Positions 1 to 7,212 of a stretch of 22,142 bases of DNA are shown piece after piece (within the stretch, counting starts at the first letter, position 1; the number at the start of each line of letters is the position of its first letter). Origin of the DNA: Bacteroidales bacterium (lineage in GTDB: Bacteria; Bacteroidota; Bacteroidia; Bacteroidales; F082); the NCBI GenBank assembly GCA_017428285.1, contig JAFRRE010000106.1:1-22142 (forward strand). Direction: 5' to 3'. The notes beneath the pieces were generated by a model. The model ran no database searches. It saw only the letters and a program-made list of their open reading frames with translations, and was not told where the DNA came from. Both the position numbers and the translations under genes were made by a program.

Positions 1-110
1 AACTGACCTATGTGCTTCCCCAGTCTGGATACACCAAGACCACACTTCTGCGAATGGATGAGGAACAGCAGGAACTGTATGACATAGTCACTTACCGCCA
101 CAAAAGCTAA
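1..110 (+). CDS. 3' end of an unidentified protein (partial)
   Basis: Reading frame 3 is open from the window edge to a TAA at 108-110 and encodes 35 residues ending in DIVTYRHKS. The stretch is polar and acidic with a run of Asp/Glu/Gln (RMDEEQQELYD), which looks like real protein. The opposite strand in the same interval gives low-complexity Ser/Cys or hydrophobic translations. The start and most of the gene lie outside the window, so no family can be assigned. It converges with, and slightly overlaps, the small minus-strand ORF at 88-186. Confidence 0.5.
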   Translation, partial: LTYVLPQSGYTKTTLLRMDEEQQELYDIVTYRHKS

Positions 111-186
111 AAATTGGGTGTCCCATTGCGGAAAACAGGAGCCCCATCACGCACATCACCAGTAACAAAAGTCTTTTCTTTTTCAT
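88..186 (-). CDS. 32-aa hydrophobic signal-peptide-like small ORF
   Basis: An ATG at 186 opens a 32-codon frame starting MKKKRLLLLVMCVMGLLF and ending at TGA (88-90). It has a lysine/arginine-rich start, a hydrophobic core and a short tail with HPIFSFCGGK. This is the layout of a signal peptide or a single-pass membrane micropeptide. A well-formed Bacteroidota promoter (229-259) points at it with a leader of roughly 35 nt. It overlaps the tail of the + strand gene by 23 bp. It could be a genuine small membrane peptide or the surviving 5' end of a truncated exported protein. No family is recognised. Confidence 0.35.
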   Translation of the reverse strand: MKKKRLLLLVMCVMGLLFSAMGHPIFSFCGGK

Positions 187-228
187 AGCTGTTGATTTTT
201 TAGCATACTGTTCGTTTTTTTCGATGGA

Positions 229-259
229 CAAAACTACAAACAGACCTTACCGCTGTCAA
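229..259 (-). promoter_or_regulatory. Bacteroidota promoter for the 32-aa ORF
   Basis: On the minus strand a TTG (257-259) is followed after 20 nt by TAGTTTTG (229-236). This fits the Bacteroides -33/-7 consensus TTG-N19-21-TAnnTTTG. The -33 element lies inside the 35-bp repeat copy at 256-290. Confidence 0.55.
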
Positions 260-290
260 GAAAACTATGGTGCGGATTGGTGCGGATTTT
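256..290 (-). repeat. 35-bp direct repeat, copy 1 (tandem AATCCGCACC units)
   Basis: Identical to 2090-2124 except for one base (34/35). Read on the minus strand it contains two adjacent 10-bp units AATCCGCACC (+ strand 269-278 and 279-288), so the two half-sites fall on the same face of the helix. It sits directly upstream of, and includes, the -33 TTG of the promoter serving the 32-aa ORF, and 17 bp past the stop codon of the TPR/HTH gene. Its position suggests an operator duplicated with a promoter region. Confidence 0.6.
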
Positions 291-306
291 GTGAAACAAA
301 TGGGAA

Positions 307-2046
307 TCAGATGTTTACATTAAGCTTTGCTATCTTTCGCAGGGTGATAGAGAGAGGTTCTTCGCTACCGAAAATGCTCTTAAGTTTGCGGCTGCGTTCG
401 CACACCGTGTTGAAGGCACGCTGCATCAAGGCCGCCACATCGGCTTCCTCCACACCCAAAAGATAAAGGCAGCAATAGTCGATATCACCCTTGGTGAGTG
501 CTGGATACTCCTTTTTGAGGCGGGTGGTGAACTGCTCAAAATGGATATCGGCTGCCTCGCGCAATGCCAACAGATGCTCTTTGGTGAGGGCATAGTCCTT
601 ATAAACTAGGTAGTCCACTTTCGACTTGAACTGTCCTTCATTCACTCGCTCTATGATCAGGCGACAGATGGGTTCTTCGGCAAACGAAGCGGCTTCCACC
701 CGTTTCTTCATGGCAGAAAGGGCCTCGCCCTGCTCCTGCAATTGCCCCGAAAGAACTTGTTTCTCGGCCTCCGTGCGTTTGTGCCGTTTGCGATTGATAA
801 GCATCCAAACTGCAAACACTGCAATCAATGCCAACAAAGGCAACACAATTTTCATAATCCGCTCACGGTTAAGCTTTGCCTCTTGTAGTCGGGTGTTTTC
901 CTGTTTTTGCTGCAAATAGTCCTGAAACAGACTTGTGAAACGCCATTCATCGGCCTTTGTGCCAAATTCTGGAGGGGTGTTTTGGGTCACAAATCGGGCA
1001 TATTCGCCTGCCTTGTCCGACTCGCCACGGTCCTCGTATATCTCGCGCAGATAATCGGCACTTTGGGTTTTCAGGAAAAGGCTGGGCGCATCCTCGTAGA
1101 CTTGATTTAGATAAACGATAGCAGAATCATACTGGTTATCAAGTTTGTAAATATAGCCAATGCCCAAATAACGGTCATATTTTTCAAACTCATTGCCGAC
1201 AAAGGCGATATGCTTCAGTGCAACCACTGATGCGGAGGCATCATATCCAACGTGATAAGATGAAAGCGCCTTTCTATTGATAATATTCCTGTAAAGTATC
1301 CCAGTCGTATCCTTGATGCAGGCCAGCGATTGGTCATAATAATACAAGGCACTATCATACTGTTCCGACTTCTCATATTCGTAACCCAAGAAAAATAGGG
1401 TGTTGGCTAGACTTGACGGTGGATTGTGGGCTTTCCGTTTGTAATTCAGTACGTTATTGTAGAAATAAATAGTCGGTTCAATGAGGAATTTGTCGGAATA
1501 GATGTTGGCCAATCGGGCATAAATCAAGGCCATAAAACCGGCTTTATGCCCAACAATCTGTTCCTCATCGAATTGTTGTTCCATGATTTCCAAAGCTTTG
1601 TAGTATTCATTGCAGGCTAACATCGTGAGGGAATCATCAGTAAAAATGATGCCGTTGTTGATGCATACGGCATTCATATAATGGGTGCGAGCGGAAAGAA
1701 AAGCCATATCCTTGTCGTGGGTGTAAACAGAGGATACGCTATCGAAATATGTCAATGCCACTTTCACTTCATCACAGTAGGCCACCTCGCGACGCACTTT
1801 GAAACATGCTTCCGAAAGCATTAAACTCATATATTCAAAACTGGGTGATAGAACGGGACTAAAACTCTCATAAAACTGCTCAAGATGCTTCAAAGCACTA
1901 TCTGGGTCGCTCTGCAAAAGGCTGTCAACCACTACCAAACGTGGGTAACTGTTCTTTTGCCAACTGATTTCAGATTCCATAGTTCTTGAACACGAAGCTC
2001 CAAAACAAACCAACAACAAGCCTACTATAATGTGCACTAGTTTCAT
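307..2046 (-). CDS. TPR lipoprotein-type membrane regulator with C-terminal HTH
   Basis: 579 aa from the ATG at 2046. A GTG two codons upstream is possible, but it lies within the -7 box. The N-terminus has a lipoprotein-type signal peptide with lipobox FGASC (Cys19). Helical tetratricopeptide-like repeats follow up to about residue 370 (for example YDSALYYYDQSL and YDSAIVYLNQVY). Next come a transmembrane helix at about 397-418, a basic stop-transfer RKRHKR, a coiled coil to about 455, and a C-terminal segment around 515-562 (LTKGDIDYCCLYLLG...) shaped like a LuxR/GerE-type helix-turn-helix. The layout implies a periplasmic TPR sensor joined to a cytoplasmic DNA-binding domain, as in many Bacteroidota TPR regulators. 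Target genes are unknown. The 35-bp repeat near its own promoter suggests autoregulation (inference). Confidence 0.8.
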   Translation of the reverse strand: MKLVHIIVGLLLVCFGASCSRTMESEISWQKNSYPRLVVVDSLLQSDPDSALKHLEQFYESFSPVLSPSFEYMSLMLSEACFKVRREVAYCDEVKVALTYFDSVSSVYTHDKDMAFLSARTHYMNAVCINNGIIFTDDSLTMLACNEYYKALEIMEQQFDEEQIVGHKAGFMALIYARLANIYSDKFLIEPTIYFYNNVLNYKRKAHNPPSSLANTLFFLGYEYEKSEQYDSALYYYDQSLACIKDTTGILYRNIINRKALSSYHVGYDASASVVALKHIAFVGNEFEKYDRYLGIGYIYKLDNQYDSAIVYLNQVYEDAPSLFLKTQSADYLREIYEDRGESDKAGEYARFVTQNTPPEFGTKADEWRFTSLFQDYLQQKQENTRLQEAKLNRERIMKIVLPLLALIAVFAVWMLINRKRHKRTEAEKQVLSGQLQEQGEALSAMKKRVEAASFAEEPICRLIIERVNEGQFKSKVDYLVYKDYALTKEHLLALREAADIHFEQFTTRLKKEYPALTKGDIDYCCLYLLGVEEADVAALMQRAFNTVCERSRKLKSIFGSEEPLSITLRKIAKLNVNI

Positions 2047-2051
2047 AGGCA

Positions 2052-2079
2052 CAAAAGTAGTGAATTAATTTCGATGCAA
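2052..2079 (-). promoter_or_regulatory. promoter of the TPR/HTH gene
   Basis: TACTTTTG on the minus strand (2052-2059) matches TAnnTTTG. A TTG lies 17 nt upstream (2077-2079), slightly closer than ideal. Only five bases separate the -7 box from the ATG, so the transcript would be leaderless or nearly so. Confidence 0.55.
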
Positions 2080-2089
2080 CTTTGGTTTA

Positions 2090-2124
2090 TCAAGAAAACG
2101 ATGGTGCGGATTGGTGCGGATTTT
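2090..2124 (-). repeat. 35-bp direct repeat, copy 2
   Basis: Second copy of the repeat at 256-290, one mismatch, same orientation, again with two tandem AATCCGCACC units (+ strand 2103-2112 and 2113-2122). It lies between the end of cysQ and the promoter of the TPR/HTH gene, about 11 bp upstream of that promoter's TTG. Confidence 0.6.
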
Positions 2125-2149
2125 TTATGTATAATTAGGAATCAACAAG

Positions 2150-2899
2150 TTACAATGTGTTTCGATTGGCTGCCCAAGCCACAAACGGCGGGTTAGGATA
2201 GTCTTTTTTGCTGTACTCCAAAGGCTGTCCGTCGCTGATGCGAAGCACTTTGCCACCAGCGGCGCGGAGGATGGCATCGGCGGCGGCAGTGTCCCATTCC
2301 TTGGTCTTGCTGTAGCAGACATACACATCGGCGCTGCCTTCGGCCAAACGGGCGAATTTTAGGCTGCTGCCCTGGGTGTCGATGACCAAATCGGGATGGG
2401 CAGGGCGCAATACCTTATTAATATATGCGTCCACCTCGGGCGTGCGGTGCGAACGGCTGACTAAAACCGTGTACGGACGCACCGCGTGCGTCTGCTGGGT
2501 TAAAGGCGGACACATGCAGTGTGTCCCTACAGCATACCATAATTGGTTGGTCACAGGGGCATAGATCACGCCCAAGACGGGCTGTTTATTGTCAATCAAC
2601 GCGATGTTGACGGTGAATTCTCCGTTTCGGTTTACAAATTCCACTGTGCCATCCAGTGGGTCGACAAGCCAATAACGATTGTACTGCGAACGGTCGGGAG
2701 GCAGGTCTTCCTCGCTGATGAAAGGTATTTCTGTGGGTTTCAGTATCTCCTTGATGATATTGCTGGCGCGGAGATCCGCCTGCGTGACGGGCGAGTTGTC
2801 GTCCTTGGTATAGACCTCGAAGGGCTGCGCATACACTTCCATGATGGCCTTTCCAGCTTCGAGGGCGGCATGTTGAGCTAATTTGAGTAGTTGTTTCAT
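2150..2899 (-). CDS. cysQ: 3'(2'),5'-bisphosphate nucleotidase CysQ-like
   Basis: 249 aa of the inositol monophosphatase superfamily. It is expected to hydrolyse adenosine 3',5'-bisphosphate (PAP) to AMP in the cytoplasm, clearing the by-product of sulfate assimilation. Metal-site motifs are visible: ISEED (61-65), WLVDPLDGT (77-85, with D80, D83) and EWDTAAADA (201-209, with D203). NGEFTVNIALID (92-103) and SRSH (148-151) match E. coli CysQ closely. The segment 124-143 between the WYA strand and TVLVSRSH is encoded by a 60-bp double palindrome (2471-2530), replacing the glycine-rich hairpin usually found there. All catalytic motifs are intact, so activity is plausible. The start follows a TACTTTTG box by four bases. 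It is transcribed divergently from topA. Confidence 0.88.
   Translation of the reverse strand: MKQLLKLAQHAALEAGKAIMEVYAQPFEVYTKDDNSPVTQADLRASNIIKEILKPTEIPFISEEDLPPDRSQYNRYWLVDPLDGTVEFVNRNGEFTVNIALIDNKQPVLGVIYAPVTNQLWYAVGTHCMCPPLTQQTHAVRPYTVLVSRSHRTPEVDAYINKVLRPAHPDLVIDTQGSSLKFARLAEGSADVYVCYSKTKEWDTAAADAILRAAGGKVLRISDGQPLEYSKKDYPNPPFVAWAANRNTL
2471..2530. repeat. in-frame palindromic element inside cysQ
   Basis: Two adjacent hairpins: GACGCA-CCGCG-TGCGTC (2476-2492) and GGACACA-TGCAG-TGTGTCC (2508-2526). They are bounded by GTACGGAC at one end and GTCCCTAC at the other, which are imperfect inverted termini. The unit is exactly 60 bp, or 20 codons, and falls on codon boundaries of cysQ, encoding VGTHCMCPPLTQQTHAVRPY. 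The GTAGGGACAC end also occurs in the intergenic palindrome at 10964. The style is that of dispersed Bacteroidota palindromic repeats. Confidence 0.65.
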
Positions 2900-2903
2900 G
2901 GTG

Positions 2904-2911
2904 CAAAAGTA
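2904..2911 (-). promoter_or_regulatory. -7 element of cysQ promoter
   Basis: TACTTTTG on the minus strand, four bases upstream of the cysQ ATG. No TTG is found at the usual -33 spacing, so the upstream half is weak. The spacing again implies a leaderless mRNA. Confidence 0.4.
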
Positions 2912-2920
2912 GTGTTTTTT

Positions 2921-3023
2921 TGACTATGGTCTATAGCCTATGGCTTACGGCAGCTACACGAAAAGCGTAAACACCTACCCTTATGTGAAGCTGCCATAGG
3001 CCATTAGCCATCTGCCATAGTCA
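2921..3023. repeat. CTATGGC-rich long palindrome (cysQ-topA intergenic)
   Basis: Left arm 2921-2955 and right arm 2989-3023 are inverted copies (27 of 35 positions match) around a loop of about 33 nt. Both arms are built from 7-mer-like variants of CTATGGC. A related palindrome is at 7213-7283. It separates the divergent cysQ and topA promoters and fills most of this intergenic gap. Confidence 0.65.
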
Positions 3024-3078
3024 ATTTTATTATGCTGAAAATCAATAATATAAGAAAAAAACTCTAAAAAGATTAGCT

Positions 3079-3105
3079 TTGTCAAGTTTTATTCCACTAA
3101 TTTTG
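3079..3105 (+). promoter_or_regulatory. topA promoter
   Basis: TAATTTTG (3098-3105) matches the Bacteroidota -7 box. A TTG at 3079-3081 is 16 nt upstream, closer than the ideal spacing. The leader to the topA ATG would be about 45 nt. Confidence 0.5.
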
Positions 3106-3156
3106 CACGCGAAAACGAGGGGTTGCAGGAGCATCCTTAGTGTAAAAATAGAGACT

Positions 3157-5475
3157 ATGGCAAAGAATTTAGTTATCGTGGAGTCACCGACCAAGGCCAA
3201 GACCATCGAGGGCTTTTTAGGTAAGGAATATACGGTGAAAGCAAGTCAAGGCCATGTGCGCGACTTGAACAAGAATACCTTGAGTGTCGATATTGACAAG
3301 AACTTTGAACCCGAATACGAGATCCCCGACGACAAGAAGGCCCTTGTGGCTGAGTTGCGGAAGTTATCGAAGGCCGCCGACACGGTGTGGTTGGCATCCG
3401 ATGAGGACCGCGAGGGAGAATCCATCTCATGGCATCTCTATGAGGTGCTCGACCTGAAGAAAAAGGACACCAAGCGTATCGTCTTCCACGAAATCACTAA
3501 ATCGGCCATCACCAACGCCATCGAGAACCCGCGCGACATCAATATGGGACTTGTCAATGCGCAACAGGCTCGCCGTGTGCTTGACCGCCTTGTAGGTTAT
3601 GAGCTGTCGCCGCTGTTGTGGAAAAAGGTGAAGCCCGCCCTATCGGCAGGCCGTGTGCAGTCGGTGGCTGTGCGCCTCATCGTTGAACGCGAGGAAGAAA
3701 TCAAGAACTTCGTGCAAGGTAGCGCTTATCGTGTGACGGCTCAGTTCACCTTCACCAAAGACGGACAGGAGTACAACCTCGCCGCCGAGCTTCCGCATCG
3801 TTTTGAAAATGAACAGGAAACGAGGAAGTTCTTGGAATCGTGCATCGAGGCTGTCTACAAGGTGGACAGCATCGAAAAGAAGCCCACTGTGCGTTATCCT
3901 GCTCCGCCATTCACTACCTCGACATTGCAGCAGGAAGCTGCCCGCAAACTCGGCTTCTCGGTGGCCAACACGATGCGTATCGCCCAGCAACTCTACGAAT
4001 CCGGTAAGATTACCTATATGCGTACCGACTCGGTCAACCTGTCGAGCCTTGCTCTTGGTATGGCCAAGAAGGAAATCGAGAAGAATTATGGTGCCGAATA
4101 TGTCAAGACGCGCCAATATCATACTAAGTCGAAAGGCGCACAAGAGGCTCACGAGGCAATCCGCCCGACTTACCTCGACCAGCAAACCATCAAAGGCACT
4201 GCCGATGAACGTCGACTCTACGAACTCATCTGGAAACGTACTATCGCTTCGCAAATGGCTGATGCCCAGATGGAACGCACCAATGTGAACATTGGCATCT
4301 CGACCAACGACAAACAATTTGTCGCCACGGGCGAAGCCATCCTTTTCGACGGTTTCCTCAAGGTTTATCGTGAGAGTTACGATGACACGACAGAAGAAGA
4401 TACCGCCATCCTGCCGCCTATCGAAATCGGTACATCGCTCGACATGGAAAAGATGGAAGCCCAGCAGCGCTACACACGTCCGCCGTTCCGCTACAACGAG
4501 GCCAGCCTTGTGAAGAAGATGGAAGAATTGGGTATCGGTCGTCCTTCGACCTACGCGCCCACCATTTCCACCATTCAGAAGCGCGAATATGTCACCAAGG
4601 GCGACGTGAAAGGCACTTCACAGGAATTTCAGATTATCACATTGAAAAACAATAAGATATCTGAAAAGAAAGGCAAGGAAACCATCGGCTCAGAAAAAGG
4701 CAAACTCATGCCAACCGATATTGGCGTGCTGGTCAACAAGTTCTTGTTACAATACTTTGAGAGCATCATCGACTACAACTTCACCGCCAACGTTGAAAAG
4801 GAGTTTGACCAGATTGAAGAAGGCCAACGCGAATGGAATGCCATGATTCGCGACTTCTACAAAAACTTCCACAACCAAATTGTCTCCACCACCGAAAACT
4901 CGGGCAAATTCAGCGGAGAAAAGCTTCTTGGAGTGGATCCTGCCACGGGCAAAAATGTGTATGTGAAAGTCGGCCGTTTCGGTCCAGTGGCACAAATTGG
5001 CGACACCGAATCGGAAGAGAAGCCTCGTTTTGCCGGCCTCAAGAAAGACATGAGCATCGAGAGCGTCACCTTGGAAGAAGTGCTGAAATTGTTTGACTTC
5101 CCACGCATCCTTGGCGAGTATGAAGGCAAGGAGATTGTTGTGGCCGTAGGTCGTTTCGGGCCGTACATCCGTCACGATAACAAGTTCTATAGCCTGGCCA
5201 AGACCGACAATCCCGCCTTGGTGGAGTATGACCGCGCCGTTGAAATCATCAACGAGAAACGGCAGAAGGACTTGGACAACATCATCCTCACCTTTGACCA
5301 AGATCCCGACATGCGCGTCTTGAACGGTCGTTTCGGGCCATATATCGCCTACAAGAAGACCAACTATAAGATCCCGAAAGGCACCGAGCCCTCCACTTTG
5401 ACCTACGAACAGTGCTTGTCCATCGTGGAAGACCCGAAGAACGCACCGAAGAAAAAGGTGGTGAAGAAGAAATAA
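3157..5475 (+). CDS. topA: DNA topoisomerase I (type IA)
   Basis: 772 aa. The ATG at 3157 is chosen because MAKNLVIVESPTKAKTI is the canonical TopA start, and the upstream in-frame extension is not protein-like. It relaxes negative supercoils by transient single-strand cleavage. The Toprim domain has E9 and DEDREGE (82-88). The active-site tyrosine is Y287 in ITYMRTDSVNLS, preceded by PAPPFTTSTLQQEAARKLGF. LGIGRPSTYAPTI follows in the core. The C-terminus has repeated short modules with GRFGPY/GRFGPV (TopoI C-terminal repeats) instead of zinc fingers, then a basic tail KKKVVKKK that probably binds DNA. Length and layout are those of Bacteroidota TopA. It is transcribed on its own promoter, and no terminator hairpin is evident downstream. 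Confidence 0.97.
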   Translation: MAKNLVIVESPTKAKTIEGFLGKEYTVKASQGHVRDLNKNTLSVDIDKNFEPEYEIPDDKKALVAELRKLSKAADTVWLASDEDREGESISWHLYEVLDLKKKDTKRIVFHEITKSAITNAIENPRDINMGLVNAQQARRVLDRLVGYELSPLLWKKVKPALSAGRVQSVAVRLIVEREEEIKNFVQGSAYRVTAQFTFTKDGQEYNLAAELPHRFENEQETRKFLESCIEAVYKVDSIEKKPTVRYPAPPFTTSTLQQEAARKLGFSVANTMRIAQQLYESGKITYMRTDSVNLSSLALGMAKKEIEKNYGAEYVKTRQYHTKSKGAQEAHEAIRPTYLDQQTIKGTADERRLYELIWKRTIASQMADAQMERTNVNIGISTNDKQFVATGEAILFDGFLKVYRESYDDTTEEDTAILPPIEIGTSLDMEKMEAQQRYTRPPFRYNEASLVKKMEELGIGRPSTYAPTISTIQKREYVTKGDVKGTSQEFQIITLKNNKISEKKGKETIGSEKGKLMPTDIGVLVNKFLLQYFESIIDYNFTANVEKEFDQIEEGQREWNAMIRDFYKNFHNQIVSTTENSGKFSGEKLLGVDPATGKNVYVKVGRFGPVAQIGDTESEEKPRFAGLKKDMSIESVTLEEVLKLFDFPRILGEYEGKEIVVAVGRFGPYIRHDNKFYSLAKTDNPALVEYDRAVEIINEKRQKDLDNIILTFDQDPDMRVLNGRFGPYIAYKKTNYKIPKGTEPSTLTYEQCLSIVEDPKNAPKKKVVKKK

Positions 5476-5499
5476 TATTGATGCTGTTAAAAACGAGGT

Positions 5500-5525
5500 T
5501 TGTTTCAAGGTTTTTGTTATTTTTG
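5500..5525 (+). promoter_or_regulatory. promoter of the DUF4160-DUF2442 pair
   Basis: TATTTTTG (5518-5525) with TTG at 5500-5502, spacing 15 nt, which is shorter than consensus. It is 27 bp upstream of the DUF4160 ATG and shows that the pair need not depend on topA read-through. Confidence 0.4.
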
Positions 5526-5552
5526 CAGTCAGAAACCTAAATCTTGGAAACG

Positions 5553-5852
5553 ATGCCCGATATTTATACTTATTTTGGATTCATATTCTCGTTCTTTTCC
5601 CAAGAACATGAACCAATTCATGTACATGTAGAGCATCAAGACAGAATGTCCATTTTTGACTTGATCATTGTAGATGGTGATTTGGTTGAAATCAGGAAAA
5701 GGGACAAAGGAAAACCTTTGGTGGGTAAAGATGAAAGAACGGCTATTGAGTTTATAGAAAAGTATTGGAAAGAAATTGTGGATAAATGGGTTTCGTTCTT
5801 CGTTTATAAGAAACGGGTAAGATGTACGGACATTAAAACCAAATTGAAATGA
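5553..5852 (+). CDS. DUF4160 family protein
   Basis: 99 aa from the ATG at 5553. A TTG three codons upstream is less likely. The start MPDIYTYFGFIFSFFSQEH followed by EPIHVHVEH matches the DUF4160 pattern, in which a conserved acidic-His-x-Pro-x-His-x-His motif lies near residue 20 (here H19, H23, H25). The family is typically found in two-gene cassettes with DUF2442 and is often annotated as toxin-antitoxin-like, but the activity is not established. The stop overlaps the next start (ATGA, 5849-5852), so the two are translationally coupled. GC content is about 37-40 %, clearly below topA and the DHS-like gene, which suggests recent acquisition. The C-terminal basic tail FFVYKKRVRCTDIKTKLK is longer than in many members. 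Confidence 0.8.
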   Translation: MPDIYTYFGFIFSFFSQEHEPIHVHVEHQDRMSIFDLIIVDGDLVEIRKRDKGKPLVGKDERTAIEFIEKYWKEIVDKWVSFFVYKKRVRCTDIKTKLK

Positions 5853-6133
5853 AACAAATCGGTATAGATAGTGTGGAGTATGTTGATGGTTTGGTATTGT
5901 CATTGCTGTTCAGTGATGGTAGCAGTCAAATCATTGACTTTAGTGGTTTTTTCGAAAAGCATCCTCACCCTCAATACAATAAGTATAAAAAGATTTCTGA
6001 GTTCAAGAATTTTTGGTTACGCAATGGCAACCTTATTTGGGGCAAACATGCCGATTTAAGTTTTCCGTTAAATGCCTTGTATTTTGGGAACTTAGAATTG
6101 TGTTGTGATGATGAATGGCCTGAGGCAAGCTAA
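5849..6133 (+). CDS. DUF2442 family protein
   Basis: 94 aa. The pattern of a short beta-rich N-terminus with LLFSDGSSQIIDFSGFF (19-35), then EFKNFWLRNGNLIWGKHADLS (51-71) and an NALYFG end, is that of DUF2442. The family is frequently partnered with DUF4160 and proposed as the antitoxin or DNA-binding partner. It starts four bases inside the upstream gene and shares its low GC content. The protein ends with an acidic DDEWPEAS tail. The molecular role of the family is unknown. Confidence 0.8.
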   Translation: MKQIGIDSVEYVDGLVLSLLFSDGSSQIIDFSGFFEKHPHPQYNKYKKISEFKNFWLRNGNLIWGKHADLSFPLNALYFGNLELCCDDEWPEAS

Positions 6134-6173
6134 GAACAGTTATTAAAATATAGAAATCTAAAATACAATTCAA

Positions 6174-7208
6174 ATGGAGAAAAAAGACTTACTGAAAGAT
6201 GTTGTCGAACATATCGACATTAAGAAGTACGATTCAACCGAACTCATCAACGCCATGCGCAAGATGTCGTTCACCTCGCGCGACACCGCCCGCGCCGCCG
6301 ACATCCTCTGCCAGATGATTGCGGAGAAGGACTGCACCAACATCCTCACCATCGCCGGTTCCACCTCGGCCGCTGGCTGCATGCAGGTGTATGTGGAGAT
6401 GGTCAGAAACAAGATGGTTGACGCCGTGGTCAGCACAGGTGCCAGCATCATCGACATGGACCTCTTCGAAGCCCTCGGCTACAAGCACTACATCGGCACG
6501 AAGGAAAACGTCATCCCCGACACCAAGTTGCGTGAGCTTTATATCGACCGTATCTATGATACCTTCATCGACGAAGAAGAGCTGCAAGCCTGCGACCAAG
6601 CTACCTGCGATGTGGCCGACACCCTGGAGTGCCGTCCCTACAGCAGCCGTGAGTTCCTCTATGAGGTCGGCAAATGGCTGGCCAACGGTCACGGCGTGAA
6701 GAAAGAGAGCCTCATCCAGACCTGCTACGAATGCGGCGTGCCGATCTTCTGCCCCGCTTTCAGCGACAGCTCGGCTGGCTTCGGCATTGGTAAGCACCAG
6801 TGGCTTCGTAAGAAGGCAGGCAAGCCTTATGTCAGCATCGACTCGGTGGCCGACTTCCTCGAATTGACGGAAATCAAGATGAACAGCCCGCAATCAGGCC
6901 TCTTTATGGTCGGTGGCGGCACACCCAAGAACTTCGCACAGGACACCGTCGTTTGTGCTGAGATTTTGGGTCATGAAGTGCCCATGCACAAATATGCCAT
7001 CCAAATCACTGTGGCCGATGTGCGCGATGGTGCCTGCTCATCATCGACATTGCTCGAGGCTGGTTCATGGGGCAAGGTGAGCGAAGAGCTCCAACAGATG
7101 GTCTATGCCGAAGGCACCACCGTCATCCCCGCCATTGTCAGCTACGCCTACCACAACGCACCATGGCAAGAGCGTGAGTATAAGAACTGGCAGAAGTTGT
7201 ATCATTAA
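6174..7208 (+). CDS. deoxyhypusine synthase-like protein (polyamine-modifying)
   Basis: 344 aa of the deoxyhypusine synthase family. These NAD-dependent enzymes transfer the aminobutyl group of spermidine. Visible motifs: VSTGASIIDMDLFEALG (86-102), SPQSGLFMVGGGTPKN (238-253) and SWGKV (298-302), where K301 aligns with the lysine that carries the enzyme-imine intermediate in human DHS (K329). The eukaryotic HH pair after GGGxxK is replaced by NF, and bacteria lack eIF5A, so the substrate is unlikely to be a hypusine precursor. Other bacterial homologues act as homospermidine synthases, and that or a related polyamine reaction is the best guess. It is followed by a ureohydrolase-fold gene, a pairing that fits arginine/polyamine metabolism. 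GC content is high. No clear promoter is seen in the AT-rich 40-bp gap before it. Confidence 0.88.
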   Translation: MEKKDLLKDVVEHIDIKKYDSTELINAMRKMSFTSRDTARAADILCQMIAEKDCTNILTIAGSTSAAGCMQVYVEMVRNKMVDAVVSTGASIIDMDLFEALGYKHYIGTKENVIPDTKLRELYIDRIYDTFIDEEELQACDQATCDVADTLECRPYSSREFLYEVGKWLANGHGVKKESLIQTCYECGVPIFCPAFSDSSAGFGIGKHQWLRKKAGKPYVSIDSVADFLELTEIKMNSPQSGLFMVGGGTPKNFAQDTVVCAEILGHEVPMHKYAIQITVADVRDGACSSSTLLEAGSWGKVSEELQQMVYAEGTTVIPAIVSYAYHNAPWQEREYKNWQKLYH

Positions 7209-7212
7209 ATAA

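Noticed and set aside
2931..3023. CRISPR-like array from the repeated CTATGGC units
   Set aside because: Units are short, degenerate and arranged as inverted arms without regular spacers, and no cas gene is present.
3079..3156. Upstream in-frame extension of topA
   Set aside because: It would start inside the promoter region and adds 26 residues unlike any TopA; the ATG at 3157 gives the canonical N-terminus.
3640..4317. Long minus-strand open frame (225 codons) inside topA
   Set aside because: It is antisense to conserved TopA motifs; its length follows from the GC-rich codon pattern of topA and the translation has no family features.
4747..5508. 253-codon minus-strand open frame over the end of topA
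   Set aside because: Antisense to the TopA C-terminal repeats; repeated phrases such as VGDIWPETT and VTDVRPETT just mirror the GRFGPY repeats.
6234..6893. 219-codon minus-strand open frame over the DHS-like gene
   Set aside because: Composition is typical of an antisense shadow and the + strand has clear DHS motifs.
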